From positions 1-23,293 of the forward strand of contig JBBECF010000117.1 of NCBI GenBank assembly GCA_040881945.1: 23,293 bases of DNA. The letters are read 5' to 3'. Both the position numbers and the translations under genes were made by a program. A model generated the notes under the pieces. That model did no database searches. It worked only from the letters and a program-made list of their open reading frames with translations, and was not told where the DNA came from. The DNA comes from JBBECF01 sp040881945. GTDB taxonomy: Bacteria; Pseudomonadota; Alphaproteobacteria; Dongiales; Dongiaceae. This document shows positions 16,989 to 23,293 of this stretch, piece after piece (position 1 is the stretch's first letter; each line of letters opens with the position of its first letter).

Positions 16989-18046
16989 GCCCGCCGATCC
17001 TGGAGCTGCGCCGGCTGCACAAGCGCTTCGGCACCACGGTTCCGGCCGACGATGTCACCCTGGCGATCGCGGCCGGCGAGTTTTTCACGTTCCTGGGCCC
17101 CAGCGGATCGGGCAAGTCGACCATCCTGCGCATCGTCGCCGGGCTGGAAGACGCCGACAGCGGCCAGGTCCTGCTCGGCGGCCGGGACGTCGACGACGTG
17201 CCGCCGTGGAAACGGCACCTCGGCATGGTGTTCCAGCAATACGCGAACTTCCCGCACATGAACGTGGCCGAGAACGTGGCCTATGGCCTGCGGCGCAGCG
17301 GGCAGGGCCGGGCGGCGGTCGCGGCGCGCGTCGCCGAGCTGCTCGACCTGGTCGGCCTCAGCGATTTCCAGCGCCGGCGCGTGACGCAGCTTTCGGGCGG
17401 CGAACAGCAGCGCGTCGCGATCGCCCGCGCGCTCGCGCCCCGGCCGACGCTGCTGCTGCTCGACGAACCGCTCTCGGCGCTCGACGAGAAGATTCGTCGC
17501 GAGATGCAGGGCGAGTTGCGCAACATCCAACGGACGACAGGCACGACCTTTGTCTACGTCACCCACGACCAGGAAGAGGCTCTCACCATGAGCGACCGCA
17601 TCGCGGTGTTGAACCGCGGTCGCTGCGTGCAGTGCGACGCGCCCGAACACATCTTCCGCCGGCCCCGCACGCGCTTCGTCGCGAACTTTTTCCGCGGCTG
17701 CAACGTGCTTGAGGCGGACATCGAGCCGGTCGGCGCCGGTTGCCGGCTGCGCCTGGCCGGCGCCGCGGTCGATTTGCCGGACCCGGCGCCGGCCCGGGCG
17801 GCGCGCCCGGTCGCGATTCGCGGCGAGGTTATCCGGCTCGACGAGGACCCCGGGATGGGCGACCTGGTTCTCCAGGCCCGGCTGGAAAAAATTACCTATC
17901 GCGGCGTCTACAGCGACTACCGGCTGCGGCTGCGGGACGGCCAGGCGCTCTCCGCGACGCTGCCCCATCGACGCGACCTGGCGCAGGATACGGAACTGCG
18001 CGTCGGCGTCAGCGCCGACGACATCGTGCTGCTCGACGAGGACTAG
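16985..18046 (+). CDS. Second PotA-like ABC importer ATPase
   Basis: From the ATG overlapping the pcp stop the protein is 353 residues. Walker A is GPSGSGKS at residues 38-45, the Q-loop region is MVFQQYANFPHMNVAENVAY, the signature is LSGGEQQRVAIARAL, Walker B is LLLDEPLSALD and the switch region is VTHDQEEALTMSD. A TOBE-type domain follows FVANFFRGCNVLEADIEPV. It is clearly a paralogue of the first ATPase, not a copy: the C-terminal domains differ strongly. No permease gene follows on this strand. Instead it converges with a minus-strand operon encoding a binding protein and two permeases without an ATPase, and the stop codons overlap in CTAG. The simplest reading is that this ATPase serves those permeases. 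Upstream in-frame sequence is a shadow of other genes. Confidence 0.9.
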   Translation: MSPPILELRRLHKRFGTTVPADDVTLAIAAGEFFTFLGPSGSGKSTILRIVAGLEDADSGQVLLGGRDVDDVPPWKRHLGMVFQQYANFPHMNVAENVAYGLRRSGQGRAAVAARVAELLDLVGLSDFQRRRVTQLSGGEQQRVAIARALAPRPTLLLLDEPLSALDEKIRREMQGELRNIQRTTGTTFVYVTHDQEEALTMSDRIAVLNRGRCVQCDAPEHIFRRPRTRFVANFFRGCNVLEADIEPVGAGCRLRLAGAAVDLPDPAPARAARPVAIRGEVIRLDEDPGMGDLVLQARLEKITYRGVYSDYRLRLRDGQALSATLPHRRDLAQDTELRVGVSADDIVLLDED

Positions 18047-18819
18047 ACGGCCCGGCGCTGGCGCCGGTCGAGCACGGCAAGCGCGGCGATCAGAAGCAGC
18101 GTCGCGCCGATCATCAGGGTCATGAGCGCGAACAGGTTCGGCGACAGGCCGACCTGCTGGTACTGCGCCCAGAGGTAGGTCTGCACCGTGTCGCGTCCGC
18201 CCTGGACCACCGCGGTGCGGATCGTCTCGTTGAACGAGATGATGAGCGAGAACACGGCCGCGCCGAGGATGCCGGGATGGATCTGCGGCAGCTCGATTTC
18301 GAAGAACGCGCGCAGCCGGCCGGCGCCGGACATGTGGGCGGCTTCCAGATACACCTGGTCGAAATTCGCCATCACCGTCAGGATCACCAGGAAGGCGAAC
18401 GGCAGGGCCCAGAGCACCTGCACCGCCGCGATCGTGAGCAGCGACGGCGGCACGCCGAGCAGCTTGAAGAACAGCGCGGTGGCGAGCCCCATCGAGATGC
18501 CCGGCACGAACAGCGGAATCAGCAGCACGCCGAGGATGATCCGCGGCCGGCGCCAGACGCGCACGGCCTCGGCCGCGAGCAAGGCGAGCAGCGGCGCGAT
18601 CACCGCGGTCAGCAGCCCGGCGTACAGCGAGGTGCGCGCCGCCCGCATCAGCCGCGCGTCCTCGAAGATCGCCGCATAGTTGCGGAACGGCTCGTCGGCC
18701 CCGACGCCCTGGAACGAGTTGATCGCGGGCGGCACCAGCGGCGCATAGAGGAAGACGAGCGTCAGGCCGACGAACCCCCACGAGCCCCACGACAGCCGGC
18801 GCGGACCGGCCCCCCGCAT
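18043..18819 (-). CDS. ABC importer permease (PotC-like), system 2
   Basis: Starting at ATG 18819, one base shared with the preceding permease's stop (TGATG), the protein is 258 residues with about six membrane segments. The N-terminal part contains GFVGLTLVFLYAPLVPPAIN and the middle VLLIPLFVPGISMGLATALF. The coupling motif is YLEAAHMSGAGRLRAFFEIE with LPQIHPGILGA, and ISFNETIRTAVVQGGRDTVQ resembles the SxxxF-D/N-E segment of PotC/PotI proteins. It should pair with the upstream PotB-like subunit. The stop overlaps that of the convergent ATPase gene by 4 bases. The open frame continues upstream as a shadow through the other permease gene, so the internal ATG is preferred. Confidence 0.9.
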   Translation of the reverse strand: MRGAGPRRLSWGSWGFVGLTLVFLYAPLVPPAINSFQGVGADEPFRNYAAIFEDARLMRAARTSLYAGLLTAVIAPLLALLAAEAVRVWRRPRIILGVLLIPLFVPGISMGLATALFFKLLGVPPSLLTIAAVQVLWALPFAFLVILTVMANFDQVYLEAAHMSGAGRLRAFFEIELPQIHPGILGAAVFSLIISFNETIRTAVVQGGRDTVQTYLWAQYQQVGLSPNLFALMTLMIGATLLLIAALAVLDRRQRRAV

Positions 18820-19694
18820 CAGTGCCGTCCCATGATCTTGCCGAGGAACAGGCGGATGTCGAACGTCCCGTACCAGGCGACGATGAGCGCCAACATGAGC
18901 AAGGTCGCCACCGACGAGACCGCCGCGGCGAGCGGGTAGTTGAGGACGTCGAGCGCGCTGGTGATCGCGTTGCCGAGCAGCTGGTACCCGGTGCCGCCGA
19001 GGATGAGCGAGACGGCGACTTCGCCAAAGGCGCCGACGAAACCGAAGATCGCCGCCGCGAGCACCCCCGGCAGCGACAAGGGCAGCGTGACGCGCCGGAA
19101 CGTGGCGAGCGGCGCCTCGCCGAGCATCCAGCTCGCCTCGAGGAGGCGGCGGTCGATGCCCGCGAGCGACAGCCAGATCGGAAAGATCATGAACGGCATG
19201 TAGGCCGTGACCAGGCCGAGATAGACGGCGAAGTCCGAGAACAGCAGCCAGTCGGCCGGCTCGCGCACCAGCCCCGACCAGAGCAGCACACGGTTGACCG
19301 GCCCGGTGCGCGACAGGATGTCGGCCCAGGCGAAGGTGCGGACGATGTAGTTGACCAGGAACGGCGCGGCGAACAGGAAGAGAACCGCCCGCGTCAGGTC
19401 CGCGCGGACGCGCACCGCCACGAAATACGCGATCGGGTAGGCGATCGCCAGCATGATCGCGGTCGAGGTGACCGCGACCCACAGGCTGCGCTCGAGCACC
19501 TCGAGGCGCACGCCGGCGAAGAACAGCCGGTAGGAATCGAGCGTGAAGGCGGGCTCCATGCCGAAGCCCTTCTTCCGCCACAGGCTGATCGCCAGGGTGA
19601 TCAGCAGCGGCCCGACGATCAGGGCCGCGGTCGCGAGAAGCGGGAGGCCGAGCGCCAGCGTCCGCGCGACGCGGTGGCGGCGCCAGAGCCGCAC
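18819..19694 (-). CDS. ABC importer permease (PotB-like), system 2
   Basis: The frame is open far upstream inside the binding-protein gene, but the permease itself begins at the GTG at 19694, giving 291 residues starting with a basic stretch RLWRRHRVARTLALG before the first membrane segment. GGGAGG lies about 12 bases upstream. Family features are LLITLAISLWRKKGFGMEPA, SYRLFFAGVRLEVLERSLWV, APFLVNYIVRTFAWADILSR, YMPFMIFPIWLSLAGIDRRL and the coupling motif LLEASWMLGEAPLATFRRVT with LPLSLPGVLAA. GAFGEVAVSLILGGTGYQLL follows. It is 26 bases after the binding-protein stop and shares one base with the next permease gene. Confidence 0.9.
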   Translation of the reverse strand: MRLWRRHRVARTLALGLPLLATAALIVGPLLITLAISLWRKKGFGMEPAFTLDSYRLFFAGVRLEVLERSLWVAVTSTAIMLAIAYPIAYFVAVRVRADLTRAVLFLFAAPFLVNYIVRTFAWADILSRTGPVNRVLLWSGLVREPADWLLFSDFAVYLGLVTAYMPFMIFPIWLSLAGIDRRLLEASWMLGEAPLATFRRVTLPLSLPGVLAAAIFGFVGAFGEVAVSLILGGTGYQLLGNAITSALDVLNYPLAAAVSSVATLLMLALIVAWYGTFDIRLFLGKIMGRH

Positions 19695-19720
19695 GGGCGC
19701 GCCGGCCTCCCGGCCCCGGT

Positions 19721-20899
19721 TCAGGCCGACTTGAAGCGTTGCCACTCCTCCTCGTAGACGTCGACATGGGTCGGCCAGCGGTTTTGCCAGGTCCCGCCGA
19801 ACTCGAACTTGCGTTTGACGCCCTCGGTGATCTCGGCGACGCGTTGCGCCTCCTCGGGTTTGAACTCGTCGGGGTGGGCCTTGGCGTACTCGGCCGCCTG
19901 CGGGTTGGTCATGTAGCCGCGCAGCAGCGTGATCTTGGCGCCGTACCAGGGGCCGAGCATGAAGTCGAGCAGGGCGTAGGTGTCGTCCAGGTCCTTCTCG
20001 GAGCGTTCCGGGTTCTTGACGGCGTAGGCCGCCATGGCCCACAGCAGATAGCCTTCCTTCGGCGCCGCGTACTTGACGTTGAGACCCTTGCCGCGCGCCA
20101 CGAAGACCATCGGCTCCCAGCAGTCCATGACGTAGACCTCCTTGCTGGTGAGCAGGTTCACCGCCTGCTCGAAGCTCGACCAGATGACGCGGAACTGGCC
20201 GGCCTTCTTCTGCGCGATCAGGAAGTCGGTGACGGTCCTGACCTCCTCGGGCGTCATGTCGGCCGGGTCCTTGATGTCGGCCTGGCCGGTCTTCTTGAGG
20301 TAGAGCGCGGTCTTCTGCCCGGCCGTCGTGTAATTGTCCTCGAGCGCGACGAAACCGCGGAACTTCGGATCGAACAGCGCGGCATAGGAGTCGAGCTCGC
20401 CGGTCTCGTCCGGCAGGTAGGCGAAGGAGTCGCCCTGCAGCACGGTCGGAACGCCGTAGACCGTGTCCTGGTAGCCGATGAAGTCGAAGCCCGGCGTGCC
20501 CTGGGCGAGGTAGCTCTGGATGTAGGTGTTGTTCCCCCAGTTCGGCAGGCGGCCGGTGTCGAGCTTCAGGATCAGGTCGTTGTCGACCAGCGGTTTCTGC
20601 ATGCCGCCGACGATGTTGATGATGTCGAACGTCGATTGGCCGCCACCGGCCAACAGCTGGTTGACGACCGCCGAGGGGCCGTTGCCCATCGACACGACGT
20701 TGACCTTGTTGCCGGTCGGCGTTTCGTACTTGGACCAATCGCCGGTGTCGCCCACGCCGATGTCGGCGAGCGTGAGCGTCCGCCCCGCGGCCAGCGCCCG
20801 CGATACGATGCCGCCGCGGGCGTTGAGCGCGGCGCCGGCGCCGAGCGCCGCGGCGCCGGCCAGGAGCTGACGGCGGGAAAAATTGAGACGCGTCTCCAT
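19721..20899 (-). CDS. Tat-exported substrate-binding protein of PotD-like family, system 2
   Basis: The chosen ATG at 20899 gives 392 residues, with GGGAGA about 8 bases upstream. The frame also opens at 20965, but the added residues look like spacer. The N-terminus NFSRRQLLAGAAALGAGAAL is a twin-arginine signal, unlike the Sec signal of the first binding protein. The mature part keeps the two-lobe pattern, with QSTFDIINIVGGMQKPLVDN, QDTVYGVPTVLQGDSFAYLP, RVIWSSFEQAVNLLTSKEVY and CWEPMVFVARGKG. Where PotD has Trp-x-Asp, this protein reads EGYLLWAMAAYAV with W287 and M289, so the amine-contacting Asp is missing. The ligand may be something other than a simple polyamine. It heads the operon with the two permeases. 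Confidence 0.88.
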   Translation of the reverse strand: METRLNFSRRQLLAGAAALGAGAALNARGGIVSRALAAGRTLTLADIGVGDTGDWSKYETPTGNKVNVVSMGNGPSAVVNQLLAGGGQSTFDIINIVGGMQKPLVDNDLILKLDTGRLPNWGNNTYIQSYLAQGTPGFDFIGYQDTVYGVPTVLQGDSFAYLPDETGELDSYAALFDPKFRGFVALEDNYTTAGQKTALYLKKTGQADIKDPADMTPEEVRTVTDFLIAQKKAGQFRVIWSSFEQAVNLLTSKEVYVMDCWEPMVFVARGKGLNVKYAAPKEGYLLWAMAAYAVKNPERSEKDLDDTYALLDFMLGPWYGAKITLLRGYMTNPQAAEYAKAHPDEFKPEEAQRVAEITEGVKRKFEFGGTWQNRWPTHVDVYEEEWQRFKSA

Positions 20900-21134
20900 G
20901 TCGGTTTCTCCCGTGCAAGGGTTTTTTTGACTTCGGCGGCAGCTTTGCCCGGCCGGATCGAACAATCAATGACCTTGTTTCCGTCGCCGCCCCGGGCCGG
21001 CGCCTCCCGTCCGGGGCCCGGCGGGGGGGGGGGAGCTTTCGAAAATTTACGTTCAACCCCACGCACCCAGGTTTTCGTGCTACTTCACGGCTGCCCAAGG
21101 CCTTGAAACCACGCCTGCATGATATCGATCACCC
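20900..21134. other. Divergent intergenic region with 11-G tract, upstream of system 2 and of the small protein gene
   Basis: This 235-base spacer is more AT-rich than its surroundings, especially 20920-20985 and 21034-21130. It holds a T7 run (20922-20928) and an uninterrupted run of 11 G (21023-21033). It must carry the promoter of the minus-strand importer operon and perhaps that of the plus-strand small gene. I saw no convincing promoter pair: TTGAAA at 21103 and TATCGA at 21123 are only 14 bases apart. Confidence 0.5.
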
Positions 21135-21386
21135 ATGAGCAACCCGCAGCGCAGTCGAAGCGGAGTCGCCAGGAGCGGGTTCGTTGTGTGCATTCGCAAC
21201 GACGGCTATCGGGCCTCGCTGGAGACGCGAAAGATCTATCGAGTGCTTCCCGATCCGGACGCCGCGAAGCTCCGCCAGCTACGGGTTATCGACGAATCCG
21301 GCGACGACTACCTCTACCCCGAGGACTATTTCGTCCCCATCGACCTGCCGGACGCCATGCGACAGGCGGTCATCGAGGCGGCATAG
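21135..21386 (+). CDS. Conserved small protein of unknown function (83 aa)
   Basis: I do not know a function. The 83-residue sequence has a short basic N-terminus followed by FVVCIRNDGYRASLETRKIY, RVLPDPDAAKLRQLRVIDES and GDDYLYPEDYFVPIDLPDAM. The pattern, an N-terminal beta strand, a Glu-x-Arg-Lys-Tyr-x-Val motif, then an acidic DESGDDYLYP stretch and a terminal helix, recalls a recurrent family of hypothetical bacterial proteins I have seen annotated as unknown. It has no signal peptide or membrane segment, so it is probably cytoplasmic. The ATG at 21135 lacks a ribosome site. An alternative GTG at 21186 has AGGAG 10 bases upstream but would cut into the conserved VVCI strand. Normal codon use for this genome and the conserved-looking core support a real gene. 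Confidence 0.72.
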   Translation: MSNPQRSRSGVARSGFVVCIRNDGYRASLETRKIYRVLPDPDAAKLRQLRVIDESGDDYLYPEDYFVPIDLPDAMRQAVIEAA

Positions 21387-21496
21387 CAGGCCGTTCGGTC
21401 CCGGCGGCGCGGCCCTATCGGCGCGCCGGCCGCGGCTGCGCCCGCCAGTGGCGGCGGCGCGCGCGGGCGCCTACAATCGCATGTCGGGGGGCAGGG

Positions 21497-23020
21497 ATGG
21501 TCGCGCGGGTTCGCACGGTCGCGTTCAGCGGCGTCGAGGTGTTGGCGGTCGACGTCCAGGTGCAGATCGCGCCGGGGGTGCCGATCTTCACCGTCGTCGG
21601 CCTGCCCGACAAGGCGGTGGGCGAGAGCCGCGAGCGGGTGCGCGCGGCCTTGGGCGCGATCGGGCTGGCGCTGCCGCCCAAGCGCATCACCGTCAATCTG
21701 GCGCCGGCCGACCTCTTGAAGGAGGGCAGCCACTTCGACCTGCCGATCGCGCTCGGCCTGCTCATCGCCATGGGGGTGCTGCCCGGCGACGCGCTCGCCG
21801 GCTTCACGGCGCTGGGCGAGCTCGGCCTGGACGGGGCGCTGGCGCCGGTCGCCGGCGTGCTGCCGGCGGCGATCGCGGCTTCGGCGGCCGGCCACGGCCT
21901 GATCTGCCCGGCCGCCCAGGGCGGCGAGGCGGCCTGGGCCGGCGGCATCGAGGTGCTGGCGGCGCCGACGCTGCTGGCCCTGATCAACCACGTCAAGGGC
22001 AGCCAGGTGCTCTCGCCCCCCGAGCCGAAGCTGGCCGAGGCCGACGGGGCGGCGCCCGACCTCCAGGACATCAAGGGCCAGGAGACCGCCAAGCGCGCCC
22101 TCGAGGTGACGGCGGCCGGCGGCCACAACCTGCTGATGATCGGGCCGCCGGGGGCCGGCAAGTCGATGCTGGCGGCGCGGTTGCCGGGGATCCTGCCGCC
22201 GCTCGCCCCGGCCGAGGCGCTCGAGGTCAGCATGGTGCACAGCGTCGCCGGCCGGCTCGTCGACGGCCGCCTGATCCGCCGCCGGCCGTTCCGCGACCCG
22301 CATCATTCGGCGTCGCTGGCGGCGCTGGTCGGCGGGGGCACGCGGGCGCGGCCGGGCGAGGTCTCGCTCGCCCATCTCGGCGTGTTGTTCCTCGACGAGC
22401 TGCCGGAGTTCAACCGGGCCGCGCTCGAAGCCCTGCGCCAGCCGATGGAGGCGGGCCGGGTGGCCGTGGCGCGGGCCAACGCGCACGTCACCTATCCGGC
22501 GCGCTTCCAGCTCGTCGCCGCCATGAACCCGTGCCGCTGCGGGCATCTGGACGACGCCGGCCTGGCCTGCGGCCGGGCGCCGAAATGCGCGCAGGAGTAT
22601 CAGTCGCGCATCTCCGGCCCGCTGTTCGACCGCATCGACCTGCATGTCGAGGTCGCCGCGGTCAGCGCCGCCGACCTCGGCCTGCCGCCGCCGGCCGAGG
22701 GCTCGGCCGAGATCGCGCGACGGGTGGCGGCGGCGCGCGAGCGCCAGCGGGCGCGTTACGAATCGGTCGCGGGCGACGGCCGCCCGATCCGCACCAACGC
22801 CGAGGCCGATGGCAAGCTGCTGGACGAGGTCGCGGCGCCGGACGCCGAGGGGCGGCGGCTGCTCGCCGCGGCGACCGAGCGCTTCCGCCTCACGGCGCGC
22901 GGCTACCACCGCGTGTTGAAGGTGGCGCGCACGTTGGCCGACCTCGAGGCCAGCCCGGACGTCCGCCGCCTGCACGTGGCGGAGGCGCTTTCCTACCGCC
23001 GCATCGCGCCGGGGCGGTGA
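21497..23020 (+). CDS. comM: ComM/YifB family Mg-chelatase-like AAA+ ATPase
   Basis: ComM-type proteins are hexameric helicases that promote branch migration during natural transformation, and homologues are widespread even in species not known to be competent. From the ATG at 21497 the protein is 507 residues, the family length. The N-terminal S5-like domain reads VEVLAVDVQVQIAPGVPIFT, VVGLPDKAVGESRERVRAAL and LPPKRITVNLAPADLLKEGS. The AAA+ part has Walker A GPPGAGKS at 216-223, FRDPHHSASLAALVGGG, Walker B VLFLDELPEF near 296-305 and AMNPCRCGH, a Cys-rich zinc-finger-like segment CRCGHLDDAGLACGRAPKC. The C-terminus has SRISGPLFDRIDLHVEV, TARGYHRVLKVARTLADLE and AEALSYRR. Its stop codon lies inside the left inverted repeat of the transposon-like remnant that follows. 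Confidence 0.96.
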   Translation: MVARVRTVAFSGVEVLAVDVQVQIAPGVPIFTVVGLPDKAVGESRERVRAALGAIGLALPPKRITVNLAPADLLKEGSHFDLPIALGLLIAMGVLPGDALAGFTALGELGLDGALAPVAGVLPAAIAASAAGHGLICPAAQGGEAAWAGGIEVLAAPTLLALINHVKGSQVLSPPEPKLAEADGAAPDLQDIKGQETAKRALEVTAAGGHNLLMIGPPGAGKSMLAARLPGILPPLAPAEALEVSMVHSVAGRLVDGRLIRRRPFRDPHHSASLAALVGGGTRARPGEVSLAHLGVLFLDELPEFNRAALEALRQPMEAGRVAVARANAHVTYPARFQLVAAMNPCRCGHLDDAGLACGRAPKCAQEYQSRISGPLFDRIDLHVEVAAVSAADLGLPPPAEGSAEIARRVAAARERQRARYESVAGDGRPIRTNAEADGKLLDEVAAPDAEGRRLLAAATERFRLTARGYHRVLKVARTLADLEASPDVRRLHVAEALSYRRIAPGR

Positions 23021-23028
23021 CAGTGCAC
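23015..23028 (+). repeat. Left 14-bp inverted repeat of the RAYT remnant
   Basis: The sequence CGGTGACAGTGCAC is the exact reverse complement of 23274-23287. It overlaps the last codon and stop of comM. Confidence 0.85.
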
Positions 23029-23097
23029 CAAGATAACCGCGCCTGCGCCTGATTGTTTTGGCGCGACCTGAGACCGCGCCTGGCGGGTTCTTCGAGG

Positions 23098-23235
23098 CGC
23101 CCAACTGTCTGCCAGCAGATCGCGGTAGAGCGCGTCATCCGCCTCGCCGAAGAAGAAGACGTAGACCCCGCCGTTGCCGCGCCGCATCACAGGGAGCGGC
23201 AGACCGGGCACGACGAGGCGGGCGAGACGGGCCAC
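23098..23235 (-). pseudogene. Truncated REP-associated tyrosine transposase (IS200-like, TnpA_REP) N-terminus
   Basis: On the minus strand from the GTG at 23235 the frame reads MARLARLVVPGLPLPVMRRG, then NGGVYVFFFGEADDALYRDL and LADSW. The start MARLARLVVPGLP, the RGN, the FF and the ALYRDLLA segment match the conserved N-terminus of RAYT proteins. The usual Pro-x-His-Val-Thr-Gln is changed to LPVM, and after about 46 codons similarity stops. The part with the catalytic HUH motif (normally in MPNHVH) and the active-site Tyr is absent. The open frame continues to 22993 (and could begin at ATG 23247), but that extension crosses the left repeat into comM antisense and is not meaningful. It is not expected to be functional. 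Confidence 0.8.
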
Positions 23236-23273
23236 GCTCGATGCCATGCACGGGACGAGGGCGAGTCAATTTA

Positions 23274-23287
23274 GTGCACTGTCACCG
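23274..23287 (-). repeat. Right 14-bp inverted repeat of the RAYT remnant
   Basis: GTGCACTGTCACCG is the exact reverse complement of the copy at 23015-23028. It is preceded by an AT-rich CAATTTA stretch that would be the leader of the former transposase gene. Confidence 0.85.
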
Positions 23288-23293
23288 TAACGC

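Larger units (their letters stand above)
23015..23287 (-). mobile_element. 273-bp remnant of a REP-associated tyrosine transposase (RAYT) element with 14-bp inverted repeats
   Basis: Two exact 14-base inverted repeats (23015-23028 and 23274-23287) bracket a decayed transposase start. A complete RAYT gene would be about 500-900 bases, so most has been lost. The left repeat begins on the last sense codon of comM and provides its stop TGA. No target-site duplication can be checked on the right because the window ends 6 bases after the repeat. Confidence 0.75.

Noticed and set aside
18043..19767. A single 574-residue permease starting upstream of 18819
   Set aside because: The N-terminal part is a frame-shifted shadow of the PotB-like permease; the PotC-like permease starts at the ATG at 18819.
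18819..21098. A single 759-residue binding protein-permease fusion
   Set aside because: The first two thirds are in a different frame from the binding-protein gene and are not protein-like; only the part after 19694 is the permease.
21103..21128. Sigma70 promoter for the small protein gene
   Set aside because: TTGAAA and TATCGA are separated by only 14 bases and the second hexamer is poor, so I did not annotate it.
22993..23097. C-terminal continuation of the transposase frame into comM
   Set aside because: It crosses the element's inverted repeat into antisense of comM and has no resemblance to the RAYT C-terminus.

Overview
The window is a gene-dense stretch of a very GC-rich chromosome, almost certainly from an alphaproteobacterium. 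The order hrcA-grpE diverging from rph-rdgB-hemW, together with the protein sequences, suggests a Rhodospirillales-like lineage; this is inference from gene order and sequence feel, not a search. Genes are tightly packed, with many ATGA or TGATG start/stop overlaps and convergent neighbours separated by 8 bases or fewer. I saw no tRNA, rRNA, CRISPR array or prophage.

Region 1 (1-8296) is housekeeping. The heat-shock repressor gene hrcA and the start of grpE lie on the minus strand. They diverge from an rph-rdgB-hemW run (RNase PH, non-canonical purine NTP pyrophosphatase, HemW radical-SAM protein). Next comes a block that mirrors the Escherichia coli yraL-yraM-yraN-yraP neighbourhood: an LpoA/LppC-type lipoprotein on the minus strand, divergent from rsmI, yraN and a two-BON-domain lipoprotein resembling DolP, followed by glutathione synthetase gshB.

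Region 2 (8305-11161, minus strand) holds a drug/metabolite-type (EamA) exporter and, overlapping its end, a 641-residue protein joining TPR repeats to a PAPS-dependent sulfotransferase domain.

Region 3 (11326-20899) is the distinctive part, a composite polyamine-type uptake and processing locus. A plus-strand run encodes a complete potABCD-like ABC importer. It continues with an acetylpolyamine amidohydrolase that keeps all recognised zinc and catalytic residues, a pyroglutamyl-peptidase I, and a second PotA-like ATPase. Facing it is a minus-strand operon with a Tat-exported substrate-binding protein and two more permeases but no ATPase. The second importer therefore appears split over two convergent transcripts whose stop codons overlap in the tetranucleotide CTAG. 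The second binding protein lacks the Trp-x-Asp polyamine-contact motif that the first one keeps, so the two importers probably take different substrates. A 38-base GC-rich inverted repeat with a perfect 26-base core sits between the first binding-protein gene and the amidohydrolase gene.

Region 4 (20900-23293) starts with a relatively AT-rich divergent intergenic region containing an 11-G tract. It continues with a conserved small protein of unknown function and a comM/yifB-type AAA+ protein. It ends with a 273-bp element bounded by exact 14-bp inverted repeats that contains the decayed N-terminus of a REP-associated tyrosine transposase. One end of this element supplies the comM stop codon.
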